A DNA stretch of 60,849 bases. Origin: DATLOJ01 sp035536315 (lineage in GTDB: Bacteria; Actinomycetota; CADDZG01; JAHWKV01). The stretch lies in the NCBI GenBank assembly GCA_035536315.1, contig DATLOJ010000058.1, forward strand, positions 1 through 60,849. Direction: 5' to 3'. Below are positions 8,398 to 16,285 of this stretch, in pieces; the stretch's first letter is position 1, and each line of letters starts with the position of its first letter. A model generated the notes under the pieces. It was not told the origin of the DNA. It did no database searches and was given only the letters and a program-made list of their open reading frames with translations. Both the position numbers and the translations under genes were made by a program.

Positions 8398-9188
8398 CCT
8401 GCGAGTCTCTTTCTAAGCGCTAGCAGCGAAAGCCCCACGCCCAGAACGAAGGCGGCTGCAGCCACAGCAAGAGCGCGTGTCATTGCTCCCGCGTCAAAGG
8501 GGCCGATGATCTGAGCCCGCACTCCCTCGATCAGGTGTGAGATCGGGTTGATGGAGGTGACCGACTTGAACCAGCCCTCCATCAGGTTTCTCGGGAAGAA
8601 CGCGCTCGACATGAAGATGAGGACGAAGAACATCGGAAAGCTTCCCTCCACCGCTTCACGTGAGCCAGTCCAAAGAGCAAATGAACACATCACGCCCCCC
8701 ATCCCGGCGGCAAGCAAAGCAATTACCAGTGAGACGGCAAGGACTCCCTGAAGTCCCGACTCGGCCTCCAGCCCGAACATCGCCGTTACGCCGTAAAAGA
8801 ACCAGGTCATGAAGAAACCCAGAAGCGCAGCCCCCGACACCTGCCCGACGATGATCGCTGTTCGGCGAACCGGTGATGAGAGAAGACGCTCGAAGAAGCC
8901 TCCTTCTATGTCTGCCGCCAGTGCAGAGCCGGCAGCCGTCGACCCGAAGATGGCTCCCTGGATGATCGTGGTGGCGAAAGAGAATTGAACGAATGAGTCG
9001 ACCGCGGGGAACCCGCGAAGCCGCGTGGAGTTGCCCATGGCCGCTGCGGTCATCGTTTGAAACATCAACGGAAACAACAAAGCGGGAATGATTGCAGTCG
9101 GCTGCCTGATGATATTTCTGATTGCGCGCGCTGCAAGAGCCCCGTAATGCTTCATACCGCCTCCGGGAGACATCGCATGTGCGCTCAA
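8394..9188 (-). CDS. ABC-2 type exporter permease (DrrB-like)
   Basis: 264 residues, six membrane segments. The family signature is clear in ALAADIEGGFFERLLSSPV (about 90-108) and in the C-terminal NPISHLIEGVRAQIIG. A TTG at 9188 overlaps the ATPase stop as TTGA; internal ATGs at residues 6 and 12 are alternatives. It is placed directly after the ATPase and before the second permease, the order of daunorubicin-resistance type exporters (drrAB). The substrate is unknown; an amphipathic small molecule or lipid is typical for the family. Confidence 0.9.
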   Translation of the reverse strand: MSAHAMSPGGGMKHYGALAARAIRNIIRQPTAIIPALLFPLMFQTMTAAAMGNSTRLRGFPAVDSFVQFSFATTIIQGAIFGSTAAGSALAADIEGGFFERLLSSPVRRTAIIVGQVSGAALLGFFMTWFFYGVTAMFGLEAESGLQGVLAVSLVIALLAAGMGGVMCSFALWTGSREAVEGSFPMFFVLIFMSSAFFPRNLMEGWFKSVTSINPISHLIEGVRAQIIGPFDAGAMTRALAVAAAAFVLGVGLSLLALRKRLAG

Positions 9189-10201
9189 CTAGATCTCCGC
9201 CGCCTGCCTCGCGGGGGTTTCGTCTGGTCATCCTCCGCGGGAGCGGCTGCTTCGCCCTCCAGCCTCCTTCCCGTGACTATCTGAAAGACGTCATCCAGGG
9301 TCGGTGAATGCAGTTCGATTCCATCGACTTTGACCTTTGCGGTCTCGAGAGCCCTTGCAACCGCCGCGATACGGCCCGCTCCCCCTTTCAGCTTTACGGC
9401 GATGTACTCATCAGATCCGGTAGCGCGCTCACCGAACTTGTCCAAAATCTTTTCGGCGGCCTTGCGCTTGGTAGGCGAGGTAACCGCAACCCGCAGGACT
9501 GGATCACCCGCTTGTTTCTTCAGTGCCGCCGGTGTCCCATCGGCAACTATCTTGCCAAGGTCGATGATCGCGATCCTTCCTGCCAGTTGGTCGGCTTCCT
9601 CCATGTACTGCGTTGTCAAGAAAACCGTCGTTCCGAAATCCTGGTTCAGCATTCGAACCTCATCCCAGATCGCTTGGCGTGAGTTGGGGTCGAGCCCGGT
9701 TGTTGGTTCGTCGAGAAAGAGCACAACCGGCTCATGCATCAAGGACAGTGCCATGTCCAAGCGACGCCGCATTCCGCCGGAGTAAGTGCCGACTCTGCGA
9801 TCGGCCGCGCCGACCAGGCCTACGGTATTGAGAAGTCTCTCCGAACGGCCGGCCCCCTCCTTCCGGCCAATGCCATGAAGGACTGCCTGAAGCTTCAGAA
9901 GCTCACGTCCCGTCATGAGGGGATCGATCGCAGCGTCCTGAAGAGCTACTCCAATCGAACGCCGAACCTGATCCGCCTGACCGACCACGTCGAACCCCGC
10001 AACACGCGCACTTCCTCCTGTTGGGCGCAGAAGGGTGGTCAGAATGCGAACCGTTGTCGACTTGCCCGCTCCGTTGGGCCCGAGGAAACCGAAGATCTCT
10101 CCCTGTTGAACCTCCAGGTCGATGCCGTCGACAGCTACAACGTCACCGAAATGCTTCTGGAGACCTTCCGCGATGACAGGGCTGGTGGAGGCGTTTGACA
10201 T
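9185..10201 (-). CDS. ABC exporter ATP-binding protein (DrrA/CcmA-like)
   Basis: 338 residues from ATG 10201. The ATPase domain covers about 8-230: Walker A GPNGAGKST, the signature YSGGMRRRL, Walker B VVLFLDEPTTGLD, and a switch region where TTQYMEEAD replaces the usual His with Gln, a DrrA-family trait. A C-terminal 100-residue domain ends in the DrrA-like SPTLDDVFQIVTGRRLE and a basic tail (PPRGRRRRSS). It energises the two permeases encoded downstream. A longer frame to 10240 exists, but the upstream codons overlap the likely MarR operator. It is divergent from the MarR gene, which probably controls it. Confidence 0.93.
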   Translation of the reverse strand: MSNASTSPVIAEGLQKHFGDVVAVDGIDLEVQQGEIFGFLGPNGAGKSTTVRILTTLLRPTGGSARVAGFDVVGQADQVRRSIGVALQDAAIDPLMTGRELLKLQAVLHGIGRKEGAGRSERLLNTVGLVGAADRRVGTYSGGMRRRLDMALSLMHEPVVLFLDEPTTGLDPNSRQAIWDEVRMLNQDFGTTVFLTTQYMEEADQLAGRIAIIDLGKIVADGTPAALKKQAGDPVLRVAVTSPTKRKAAEKILDKFGERATGSDEYIAVKLKGGAGRIAAVARALETAKVKVDGIELHSPTLDDVFQIVTGRRLEGEAAAPAEDDQTKPPRGRRRRSS

Positions 10202-10226
10202 GGGGATGACGATGATCCTCAAAAAC

Positions 10227-10242
10227 AGTTGCATAGTCAACT
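10227..10242. promoter_or_regulatory. Inverted repeat, probable MarR operator
   Basis: AGTTGCATAGTCAACT: 5-bp arms AGTTG/CAACT around a six-base centre. MarR proteins typically bind short inverted repeats with TTG/CAA arms. It sits between the divergent exporter ATPase and MarR starts, 25 bp from the first and 22 bp from the second, where a bound dimer could block both promoters. Confidence 0.6.
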
Positions 10243-10264
10243 AACCCGCCGGTACCATGTGGAT

Positions 10265-10750
10265 ATGGGAGCCGTCCGCAACGCCGACCCGATCGAGCAA
10301 ACTCACGCGCTCTGGCGGGCATTTCTCGAATGCCACGTCAGGTTGATGGAACTGATCGAGCGAGACATCCAGGAGAAGCAGAGCCTCCCCCTCAGCTGGT
10401 TCGAGGTCCTTCTCTTCTTGAACGAAGTTCCGGACGGGGCAATGCGAATGCAGGACCTGGCGTCACGTGTGCTGCTGTCCAAGAGCGGACTGACGCGTCT
10501 CGTCGACCGCCTCGAGGCTGCCGGGCTCATCGAGCGAAGGAGCTGTCCCGCGGATCGGCGAGGAACTTACGCCACAGTTACGGTAAAGGGACGCAGGGCT
10601 CTGCGAGAGTCTGAACCGCTTGTCATGGAGTCCATCAAGAGCCGCTTCCTCGAGCACCTGACTCCAGAAGAGGGACGGGTTTTGGAAAGCCTGTCGAGGC
10701 GCATCCTTGCCGCCAACGGGTATTCCCCCCAGGAACCCGAGGGCTGCTGA
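10265..10750 (+). CDS. MarR family transcriptional regulator
   Basis: 161 residues from ATG 10265. Winged helix-turn-helix of MarR type: the recognition region MRMQDLASRVLLSKSGLTRL (about 61-80) and the wing RRSCPADRRGTYATVTVKG. MarR proteins bind DNA as dimers and are usually released by small phenolic or amphipathic ligands. It is divergent from the three-gene ABC exporter with an inverted repeat between, so it likely represses the exporter until its substrate appears. The frame is open to 10229, but those 12 residues would cover the inverted repeat. Confidence 0.9.
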   Translation: MGAVRNADPIEQTHALWRAFLECHVRLMELIERDIQEKQSLPLSWFEVLLFLNEVPDGAMRMQDLASRVLLSKSGLTRLVDRLEAAGLIERRSCPADRRGTYATVTVKGRRALRESEPLVMESIKSRFLEHLTPEEGRVLESLSRRILAANGYSPQEPEGC

Positions 10751-10791
10751 CCGTATAGATTGACCCGTCCGAAATTACACGGGAGCAGTCG

Positions 10792-12030
10792 ATGAAGAGA
10801 TTTATTTGCGTGGCCCTAACTCTTGTTGCCCTAGCCGGATGCACCTTCAATGCCAGTGTGTCCAAAAAGGACGTGGCGATGGATTCCCTCAACAAGCTGG
10901 GTAAGAGCGAAGAAAAGGGCACCGGGGGGATCGATGCCTTCGAGGAGGCCCCCGATCCCCAGCAGCAGGCTGATGATTTCCTAAAATTCGTGTTCGGGAA
11001 CGTCGACGAATTTTGGAAAGGAATGTTCGCCAAGTCAAAAGTTCCCTACGAAACTCCCGGCCTCAACCTCATCCAGGGTCCGCAGGAAACTCAGTGTGGC
11101 AAAGCCAATACATCAACCGATGGACCATTCTGGTGCTCGTTGGACAACACCATCTACTTCTCCTCCGACTTTCGCCAGGTCTTCACGCGTGCACTGAAGG
11201 TTCCGGGCGACTTCGTCCTTGCCTATGCCATGGCGCACGAGTTCGGCCACCACGTCCAGGGACAGCTCGGTTTCTTCGAGGACTATCTCCAGCAGACTCG
11301 GAGGGTAAGAGAAGAAGAGGCGAATGCACTGAGTGTTCGGATCGAGTTGCAGGCAGATTGTTTCGCAGGCGTCTGGGCCAACAGCACCTACGACCAGAAG
11401 ATCCTCGAGCCCGGCGACATAGACGAGGCACAGGCGGCGGCGGCCGCCATCGGTGACGACCGGCTCTCTCCCGGGAGTTCCCCTGAAGAGTGGGATCACG
11501 GTCCCGCTCGGCAGCGCCGGTCTTGGTTCACCTTCGGCTACATATCCGGAGACCCATCCCGATGCGACAGCTTTCCCGTTGAGCGGGGGGACGAGGTTGA
11601 GATCGAAGAGAGCATGGACGACAACCGTGCGAAGGCTGCGAAGCAGATTCAGGAAAAGTTTGCAGCGATCAACGACAAGGACTGCGAGGACAACACAAAC
11701 CGCTCACGCAAAGAGCCGGTTGCGACGATCACTTGCGAGTTGGAGTCAGGCGCCATCACTGCGGACTATGACCTGTGGTCGAGCAAGGCCGTATCGGAGG
11801 ACTTCAGCAACCACATAGTCAAGACATTCGGCGCGGAGTCGGAACAGCCGTGGGGAGGCGAAGGCCCTGCACTGGGACGAAGGTTTGAGTTCAAGAACGA
11901 GGACGGCGCGGCGTTCGTAGCGTGGACCTACAACGACGAGCCTTTCACCGGTATCGCAATAAGAGTTGACGGCAACGCTCAGGCGCTGTCCGACTGGTGG
12001 CTGTCGGGAGGAAGGGCTCTTAGAACTTAG
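10792..12030 (+). CDS. Neutral zinc metallopeptidase lipoprotein (YpfJ-like)
   Basis: 412 residues. An N-terminal lipoprotein signal ends in LAGC with Cys17 as the lipid attachment site. The zinc motif is HEFGHH at 149-154, followed by IELQADCFAGVWA (about 184-196), the conserved downstream helix of the PF04228 neutral zinc peptidases. Residues after about 290 form a separate C-terminal domain (GAITADYDLWSSKAVS) with repeated acidic patches; it may bind substrate or wall. It is probably anchored on the outer face of the membrane. A weak ribosome site (GGGAG) precedes the ATG. Its stop overlaps that of the convergent glycogen synthase gene by 3 bases (TTAG). Confidence 0.9.
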   Translation: MKRFICVALTLVALAGCTFNASVSKKDVAMDSLNKLGKSEEKGTGGIDAFEEAPDPQQQADDFLKFVFGNVDEFWKGMFAKSKVPYETPGLNLIQGPQETQCGKANTSTDGPFWCSLDNTIYFSSDFRQVFTRALKVPGDFVLAYAMAHEFGHHVQGQLGFFEDYLQQTRRVREEEANALSVRIELQADCFAGVWANSTYDQKILEPGDIDEAQAAAAAIGDDRLSPGSSPEEWDHGPARQRRSWFTFGYISGDPSRCDSFPVERGDEVEIEESMDDNRAKAAKQIQEKFAAINDKDCEDNTNRSRKEPVATITCELESGAITADYDLWSSKAVSEDFSNHIVKTFGAESEQPWGGEGPALGRRFEFKNEDGAAFVAWTYNDEPFTGIAIRVDGNAQALSDWWLSGGRALRT

Positions 12031-13223
12031 GGAGCTGCTGCTGCAAGCTCGTACACCATTGCCGTCTTTTTTGCAGCCAGCGGCCACGTGAACCGTTCCA
12101 ATACTCTGGCCCGGCCCGCCTTCCCCATGCGAACAGCGCGGGCAGGATCTTCGAGAAGGGCGTTGATCTTTCCGGCCAGGTCGTTCTCGAAGTATTCAAA
12201 GTCGGGTCTTGACCTCTCCCCACCTGGGCCCACGTCGACAAGCAAGCCAGTCTCACCGTCGGCCACAACCTCTGGAATGCCGCCGGTTCTCGTCGCGACG
12301 ACGGGGGCCTCACACGCCATTGCCTCGAGGTTGACAATCCCAAAAGGCTCGTAAATCGAAGGGCATACGAAGACAGACGAGTGACTGAGGACCTGAATCG
12401 CCTCCCGACGCTCCATCATGCGGTCGGCCCAGACTACGTTTCCCCTGCTCTTTCCCAGCTCATCGACGAGCTTCTCCACCTCCGCCCCGATTTCAGGTGT
12501 GTCGGCCTCGCCGGCGCAGATGAGGACAGTTGCATTCGGGTCGACGTTGGAAGCCGCGCGGAGCAAATGCACGAGGCCCTTTTGCCGGGTGATCCGTCCA
12601 AGAAATGTGACCAGCGGAGCCCCTGGCTCGATGTGCAACGACTCGATGACATCCGTCTGTTTGTCCGGACGGTAAACAGCCGGATCGACGCCGTTGTGAA
12701 CCACATGAACGCGGGCCGAATCGATTGCGGGATAGACGGTCAGTACGTCTTTCTTCATCTGCTCAGAGACGGCTATCAAAGCGTCTGCATTTTCCAGCCC
12801 GGTCTTCTCGCAAAAGCAACTGAGCGCGTAACCGCCACCGAGCTGTTCCGCCTTCCACGGACGCAGTGGTTCGAGGCTGTGCGTCGTAACAACGTGGGCG
12901 ATCCCGTGCAGGAGTTTCGAGAGGTGGCCCGCGAAGTTCGTGTACCAGGTGTTGCTGTGGACAACATCCACTCCGCTCACAGATGCGGCCATCGCAAGGT
13001 CCACCGACATGGTGCGCAGTGCAGCGAAGTGATCCTCATCGCCGGTTAGCTCCTTCCAAGCCTTGTAACTTCGCTTCACCAGAGATGATTCGCGTTCCGC
13101 CCCGAAGGCATGGACTTCTAGATCGAGAATATTTTTGAGCTCGGCCGACAGATGTTCGACGTAAACGCCGGCCCCCCCGTACACCTCGGGTGGAAACTCC
13201 TTCGTCAGGAGCGCGACCCTCAT
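12027..13223 (-). CDS. glgA: Actinobacterial-type glycogen synthase / alpha-maltose-1-phosphate synthase (GT4)
   Basis: 398 residues, GT-B fold. N-terminal KEFPPEVYGGAGVYVE binds the sugar nucleotide; FLGRITRQKG and the C-terminal E-x7-E region YEPFGIVNLEAMACEAPVV are diagnostic of family GT4. It is much shorter than the GT5 E. coli enzyme and matches the mycobacterial Rv1212c/GlgM type. That enzyme is known to make alpha-maltose 1-phosphate from ADP-glucose for the GlgE route, and was earlier called glycogen synthase. The ATG at 13223 overlaps the glgC stop (ATGA). Which of the two reactions dominates cannot be decided from sequence. Confidence 0.93.
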   Translation of the reverse strand: MRVALLTKEFPPEVYGGAGVYVEHLSAELKNILDLEVHAFGAERESSLVKRSYKAWKELTGDEDHFAALRTMSVDLAMAASVSGVDVVHSNTWYTNFAGHLSKLLHGIAHVVTTHSLEPLRPWKAEQLGGGYALSCFCEKTGLENADALIAVSEQMKKDVLTVYPAIDSARVHVVHNGVDPAVYRPDKQTDVIESLHIEPGAPLVTFLGRITRQKGLVHLLRAASNVDPNATVLICAGEADTPEIGAEVEKLVDELGKSRGNVVWADRMMERREAIQVLSHSSVFVCPSIYEPFGIVNLEAMACEAPVVATRTGGIPEVVADGETGLLVDVGPGGERSRPDFEYFENDLAGKINALLEDPARAVRMGKAGRARVLERFTWPLAAKKTAMVYELAAAAP

Positions 13224-14458
13224 CCGGCTTCGATCTTCTGATTCTTCCCGATCACAACGATTCCACCATCGGAGACGGTGAACCGCTCCGAGTCCCTGTC
13301 GCGATCGACTCCAACCTCAAACCCGCCCGGGATGTGGACGTTCTTGTCGATGATGGCGTTTCTTACCACAGCCCTCTCCCCCACAGTCACACCGTCGAGC
13401 AGGACAGAGCTCTCTACTAAGGCACCCGCGTCGACGTGAACACGGGGGGAAAGCACAGACCGCCTCACGGTACCGCCAGAAACGATCACGCCGGCACTCA
13501 CCATCGAGTCGAAGGCTTGCCCGGTACGGCCGGCTTCTTCGAGGACGAATTTGGCAGGGGGAAGTGGATCGTGCCAGGAGTAGATGGGCCACTCCTCGTT
13601 GTACAGGTTGAAGATCGGATGGATCGAAACGAGATCCATGTGTCCTTCGTGATACGCATCAAGATTTCCTACGTCCCGCCAGTAGCCTTTTTCTCGGTCC
13701 TCCACACCAGGCACCTCGTTCGTCTGGAAGTCGTAGTAAGCCGCGTCACCGTTTCTCACCATCATCGGGATGATGTCTCCCCCGATGTCGTGGTTGCTCT
13801 GGTCGTTCTCCGAGTCCTTAGAGACTGCCTCGATCAACGCGTCGGTCGAAAAGACGTAGTTACCCATGGACGCAAGAGCCTGCCCGGGTGAGCCCGGAAA
13901 CTCGGGAACCTGGCTGGGCTTCTCGAGAAACTCGTCGATACAGAAACTCTCACCGGCTCGAATGATGCCGAACTCCGAGGCAGTTTCTACCGGGACGCGC
14001 AGACCTGCAACCGTTACGCCTGCGCCGGTGTCCAGATGGTGTTCGATCATCTGTTGAGGATCCATGCGGTAGATGTGGTCCGCTCCGAAGACGCAGATGA
14101 GGTCGGGTCTTTCATCGTGAACCAAATTCAGGTTCTGAAAGATCGCGTCGGCAGAACCTTCGAACCAGTACGGTCCCCTCCTCATCTGTGCGGGAACGGG
14201 GGTTACATATGCGCCAAGAAGCGGCGACAGTCTCCAGGTCAATGCAATGTGCCGGTCGAGACTGTGGCTCTTGTACTGAGTCAGAACAACGATCTTGCGG
14301 TTTCCCCCGTTGACAAGGTTGGAAAGGACGAAGTCAACGAGCCGGTAGTTGCCACCGTATGGCACTGCGGGCTTGGCCCTGTCCGCGGTAAGTGGGGCCA
14401 GACGCTTTCCCTGACCGCCGGCGAGAACAATGGACAGAACGTGCAGCGGCCTCAGCAT
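13220..14458 (-). CDS. glgC: Glucose-1-phosphate adenylyltransferase (ADP-glucose pyrophosphorylase)
   Basis: 412 residues, full length. The nucleotidyltransferase loop AGGQGKRLAPLT (14-25) with the following Arg/Lys, DHIYRMDP (about 125), FLEKP, and the C-terminal left-handed beta-helix ending in VVIGKNQ are all GlgC hallmarks. It makes ADP-glucose from glucose 1-phosphate and ATP, the committed step of bacterial glycogen synthesis. It feeds the glycosyltransferase encoded immediately downstream, which it overlaps by 4 nt. The upstream alcohol dehydrogenase gene ends only 30 bp before, so it may share the long leftward transcript. Confidence 0.96.
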   Translation of the reverse strand: MLRPLHVLSIVLAGGQGKRLAPLTADRAKPAVPYGGNYRLVDFVLSNLVNGGNRKIVVLTQYKSHSLDRHIALTWRLSPLLGAYVTPVPAQMRRGPYWFEGSADAIFQNLNLVHDERPDLICVFGADHIYRMDPQQMIEHHLDTGAGVTVAGLRVPVETASEFGIIRAGESFCIDEFLEKPSQVPEFPGSPGQALASMGNYVFSTDALIEAVSKDSENDQSNHDIGGDIIPMMVRNGDAAYYDFQTNEVPGVEDREKGYWRDVGNLDAYHEGHMDLVSIHPIFNLYNEEWPIYSWHDPLPPAKFVLEEAGRTGQAFDSMVSAGVIVSGGTVRRSVLSPRVHVDAGALVESSVLLDGVTVGERAVVRNAIIDKNVHIPGGFEVGVDRDRDSERFTVSDGGIVVIGKNQKIEAG

Positions 14459-14488
14459 CGGGCCCTAGTCTCTCACTCGTTGCGCGGC

Positions 14489-15514
14489 TTACTGCTGTGT
14501 CCGAACCATAACCAGCTTCGTCGGGGGGTCGGCCAGAGCCTCCGGTGCGTCTTCCCAGGACACCAGCTGCGTTGTGACCAGCTCAGGCTTGAGCGTCTTC
14601 TTCTCAACCAAATCGAGTATCTCGGGAATCGAGGTTCGCGCGTGAGGGCGCCCGGTATGAAAAGACACACCTGCGACGTACATGTCGAGCAGAGGTACTG
14701 GTGTCGTGTCCGAGTAGTAAATGCCGATGCTGGTACAGATGCCGTCCGGCTCCGTCGATCGAATGGCACAAGCAAGGCCCTCCGGGCTTGCACTTGCATC
14801 GACCGTTATCGGCGCACGGCCAAGCCTTCGCGGCGGCGGGCCTTCATGCACCGCTGCACCGAAGCTCTCTGCAAGCTGCAGCCGCACCTGGTCTGTGTCG
14901 AGATAGTGGATAGACGCTGCCCCCATTGCCGACGCGATCAAAACCGCGTACAGACCGATGCTCGGCGCGCCTCCCGCAATGATCACAACTGGGGACCCTG
15001 GCTGCCGAAGAAGCTGGGGGCCTACGGTCCTCCACGCGTCGGGAATGTTGTCGCTCATGCTCGCAATCGATCTCGGATCCACCGTTGAGGGCACCTTCAC
15101 GAGCATGGCATCGGCGAACGGAACTCTTACGAGGTCGGACATGAACCCGCCCCAGTCCCCTCCGATAACGCCGAAGCCGTACATGGGTCTCTTGAACCCG
15201 CGGCAGTTTCCAGTCGATCCGTGCATACACGCGTAACACTCTCCGCATGAGATCTGGAACGGCACGATCACCAGATCTCCGGGGGCGACAGTGGTGACCT
15301 CCTCGCCAACTTCGATTACTTCCGCAACTCCTTCGTGCCCGAATGGGTAGGGGCCCTGAAACAGCGGGACCATTCCTCGGATGATTGCCGAATCGAGGTC
15401 ACAGTTCGCAACGGCTACAGGCCTGACCAGCGCCTCTTTGGGTCCCTGGATCCGAGGATCGGGCGCCTCCTCCCACTCGAGCCGTCCCGGCTCGATGTAC
15501 ATCAGCTGCTGCAT
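14489..15514 (-). CDS. Zinc-dependent alcohol dehydrogenase family oxidoreductase (MDR superfamily)
   Basis: 341 residues. GroES-like domain with the catalytic zinc ligand in VANCDLDS (Cys38), GHEGVAEVIEVGEEV, and the structural zinc motif C-x2-C-x2-C-x7-C in CGECYACMHGSTGNC. The Rossmann glycine region is unusual: IIAGGAPSIGLYAVLIA has the order G-G-x-x-S-I-G rather than the common GxGxxG. It lies 12 bp after the transporter ATPase gene livF and has a strong AGGAGG site. It is probably co-transcribed with the Liv importer and may oxidise an alcohol released from the imported substrate. The substrate is not predictable. Confidence 0.85.
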   Translation of the reverse strand: MQQLMYIEPGRLEWEEAPDPRIQGPKEALVRPVAVANCDLDSAIIRGMVPLFQGPYPFGHEGVAEVIEVGEEVTTVAPGDLVIVPFQISCGECYACMHGSTGNCRGFKRPMYGFGVIGGDWGGFMSDLVRVPFADAMLVKVPSTVDPRSIASMSDNIPDAWRTVGPQLLRQPGSPVVIIAGGAPSIGLYAVLIASAMGAASIHYLDTDQVRLQLAESFGAAVHEGPPPRRLGRAPITVDASASPEGLACAIRSTEPDGICTSIGIYYSDTTPVPLLDMYVAGVSFHTGRPHARTSIPEILDLVEKKTLKPELVTTQLVSWEDAPEALADPPTKLVMVRTQQ

Positions 15515-15526
15515 GTAGTGGGCCTC

Positions 15527-16285
15527 CTAGCGGGCAGGGACAGGCCGCGTTCTCAAGCTCCCAACCCCCAGGTACTCCGCAACAACCGCCTCATCGAGGT
15601 CCTTCACGTCAGCCTCGTAAACGACCACACCACCCTGCATGATGTGCGCCCGATCGGCAATCTTCAGAGCGGCGTTCACGTTTTGCTCGACCATGAGGAT
15701 CGTGACGCCTTGCTCATTCACTTGCTTCAGGACTTCGAAGACCTGACCGACCATCACGGGAGAGAGTCCGGCAGAGGCTTCATCGACCAGCACCATCTTT
15801 GGCTCTGCCATCAAAGCCCTGGCAACCGCGAGCGATGCTTGCTCTCCCCCAGACATCGATCCGGCCTGCTGCGTACGGCGAGTCTTCAAAACCGGGAACC
15901 TCTCGTAAATCGAATCCAGCACGGACTGGTACTTGGACCTGTCCCTTCTGCGCAGCGCGTACGCGCCGAGACGCAGATTCTGCTCAACACTCAGTTCGGG
16001 GAAGACCTGACGGCCCTGGGGAACGTGAGCCATTCCGTATGCGACACGGTCTTCGGCCTCCGCGTTCGTCACGTCCCGCCTTGCAAAGTGAACGGTCCCT
16101 GCCCTTGCTGGGACGATTCCTGCGATCGTTTTCATCGTCACGCTTTTGCCTGCACCGTTGAGGCCCAGGATGGCCGAGATTCCTCCCTCTTCTACATGCA
16201 ATGAAACGCCGTGAAGAACCACGTTCGAGCCAAAGCCGGCCTCGAGACCACGGACTTCCAAAAGGTGCTGATGCTGCGAGCTCAT
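15527..16285 (-). CDS. livF: Branched-chain amino-acid-type ABC importer ATPase LivF
   Basis: 252 residues from ATG 16285. Walker A GLNGAGKS, the Q-loop in VPQGRQVFPELSVEQNL (typical LivF), the signature MSGGEQASLAVARALM, Walker B KMVLVDEASAGLSP and the H-loop region VEQNVNAAL. The Pro of 'DEPS' is replaced by Ala. It is one of the two ATPases of the first Liv-type importer; the other is fused to LivM. The start overlaps the LivM-LivG stop as ATGA; a longer frame to 16573 lies in the neighbour and is not used. Confidence 0.93.
   Translation of the reverse strand: MSSQHQHLLEVRGLEAGFGSNVVLHGVSLHVEEGGISAILGLNGAGKSVTMKTIAGIVPARAGTVHFARRDVTNAEAEDRVAYGMAHVPQGRQVFPELSVEQNLRLGAYALRRRDRSKYQSVLDSIYERFPVLKTRRTQQAGSMSGGEQASLAVARALMAEPKMVLVDEASAGLSPVMVGQVFEVLKQVNEQGVTILMVEQNVNAALKIADRAHIMQGGVVVYEADVKDLDEAVVAEYLGVGSLRTRPVPAR

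Noticed and set aside
14036..15088. A 350-codon plus-strand frame opposite glgC and the alcohol dehydrogenase gene
   Set aside because: It spans the junction of two well-defined minus-strand enzymes and has no recognisable domain.
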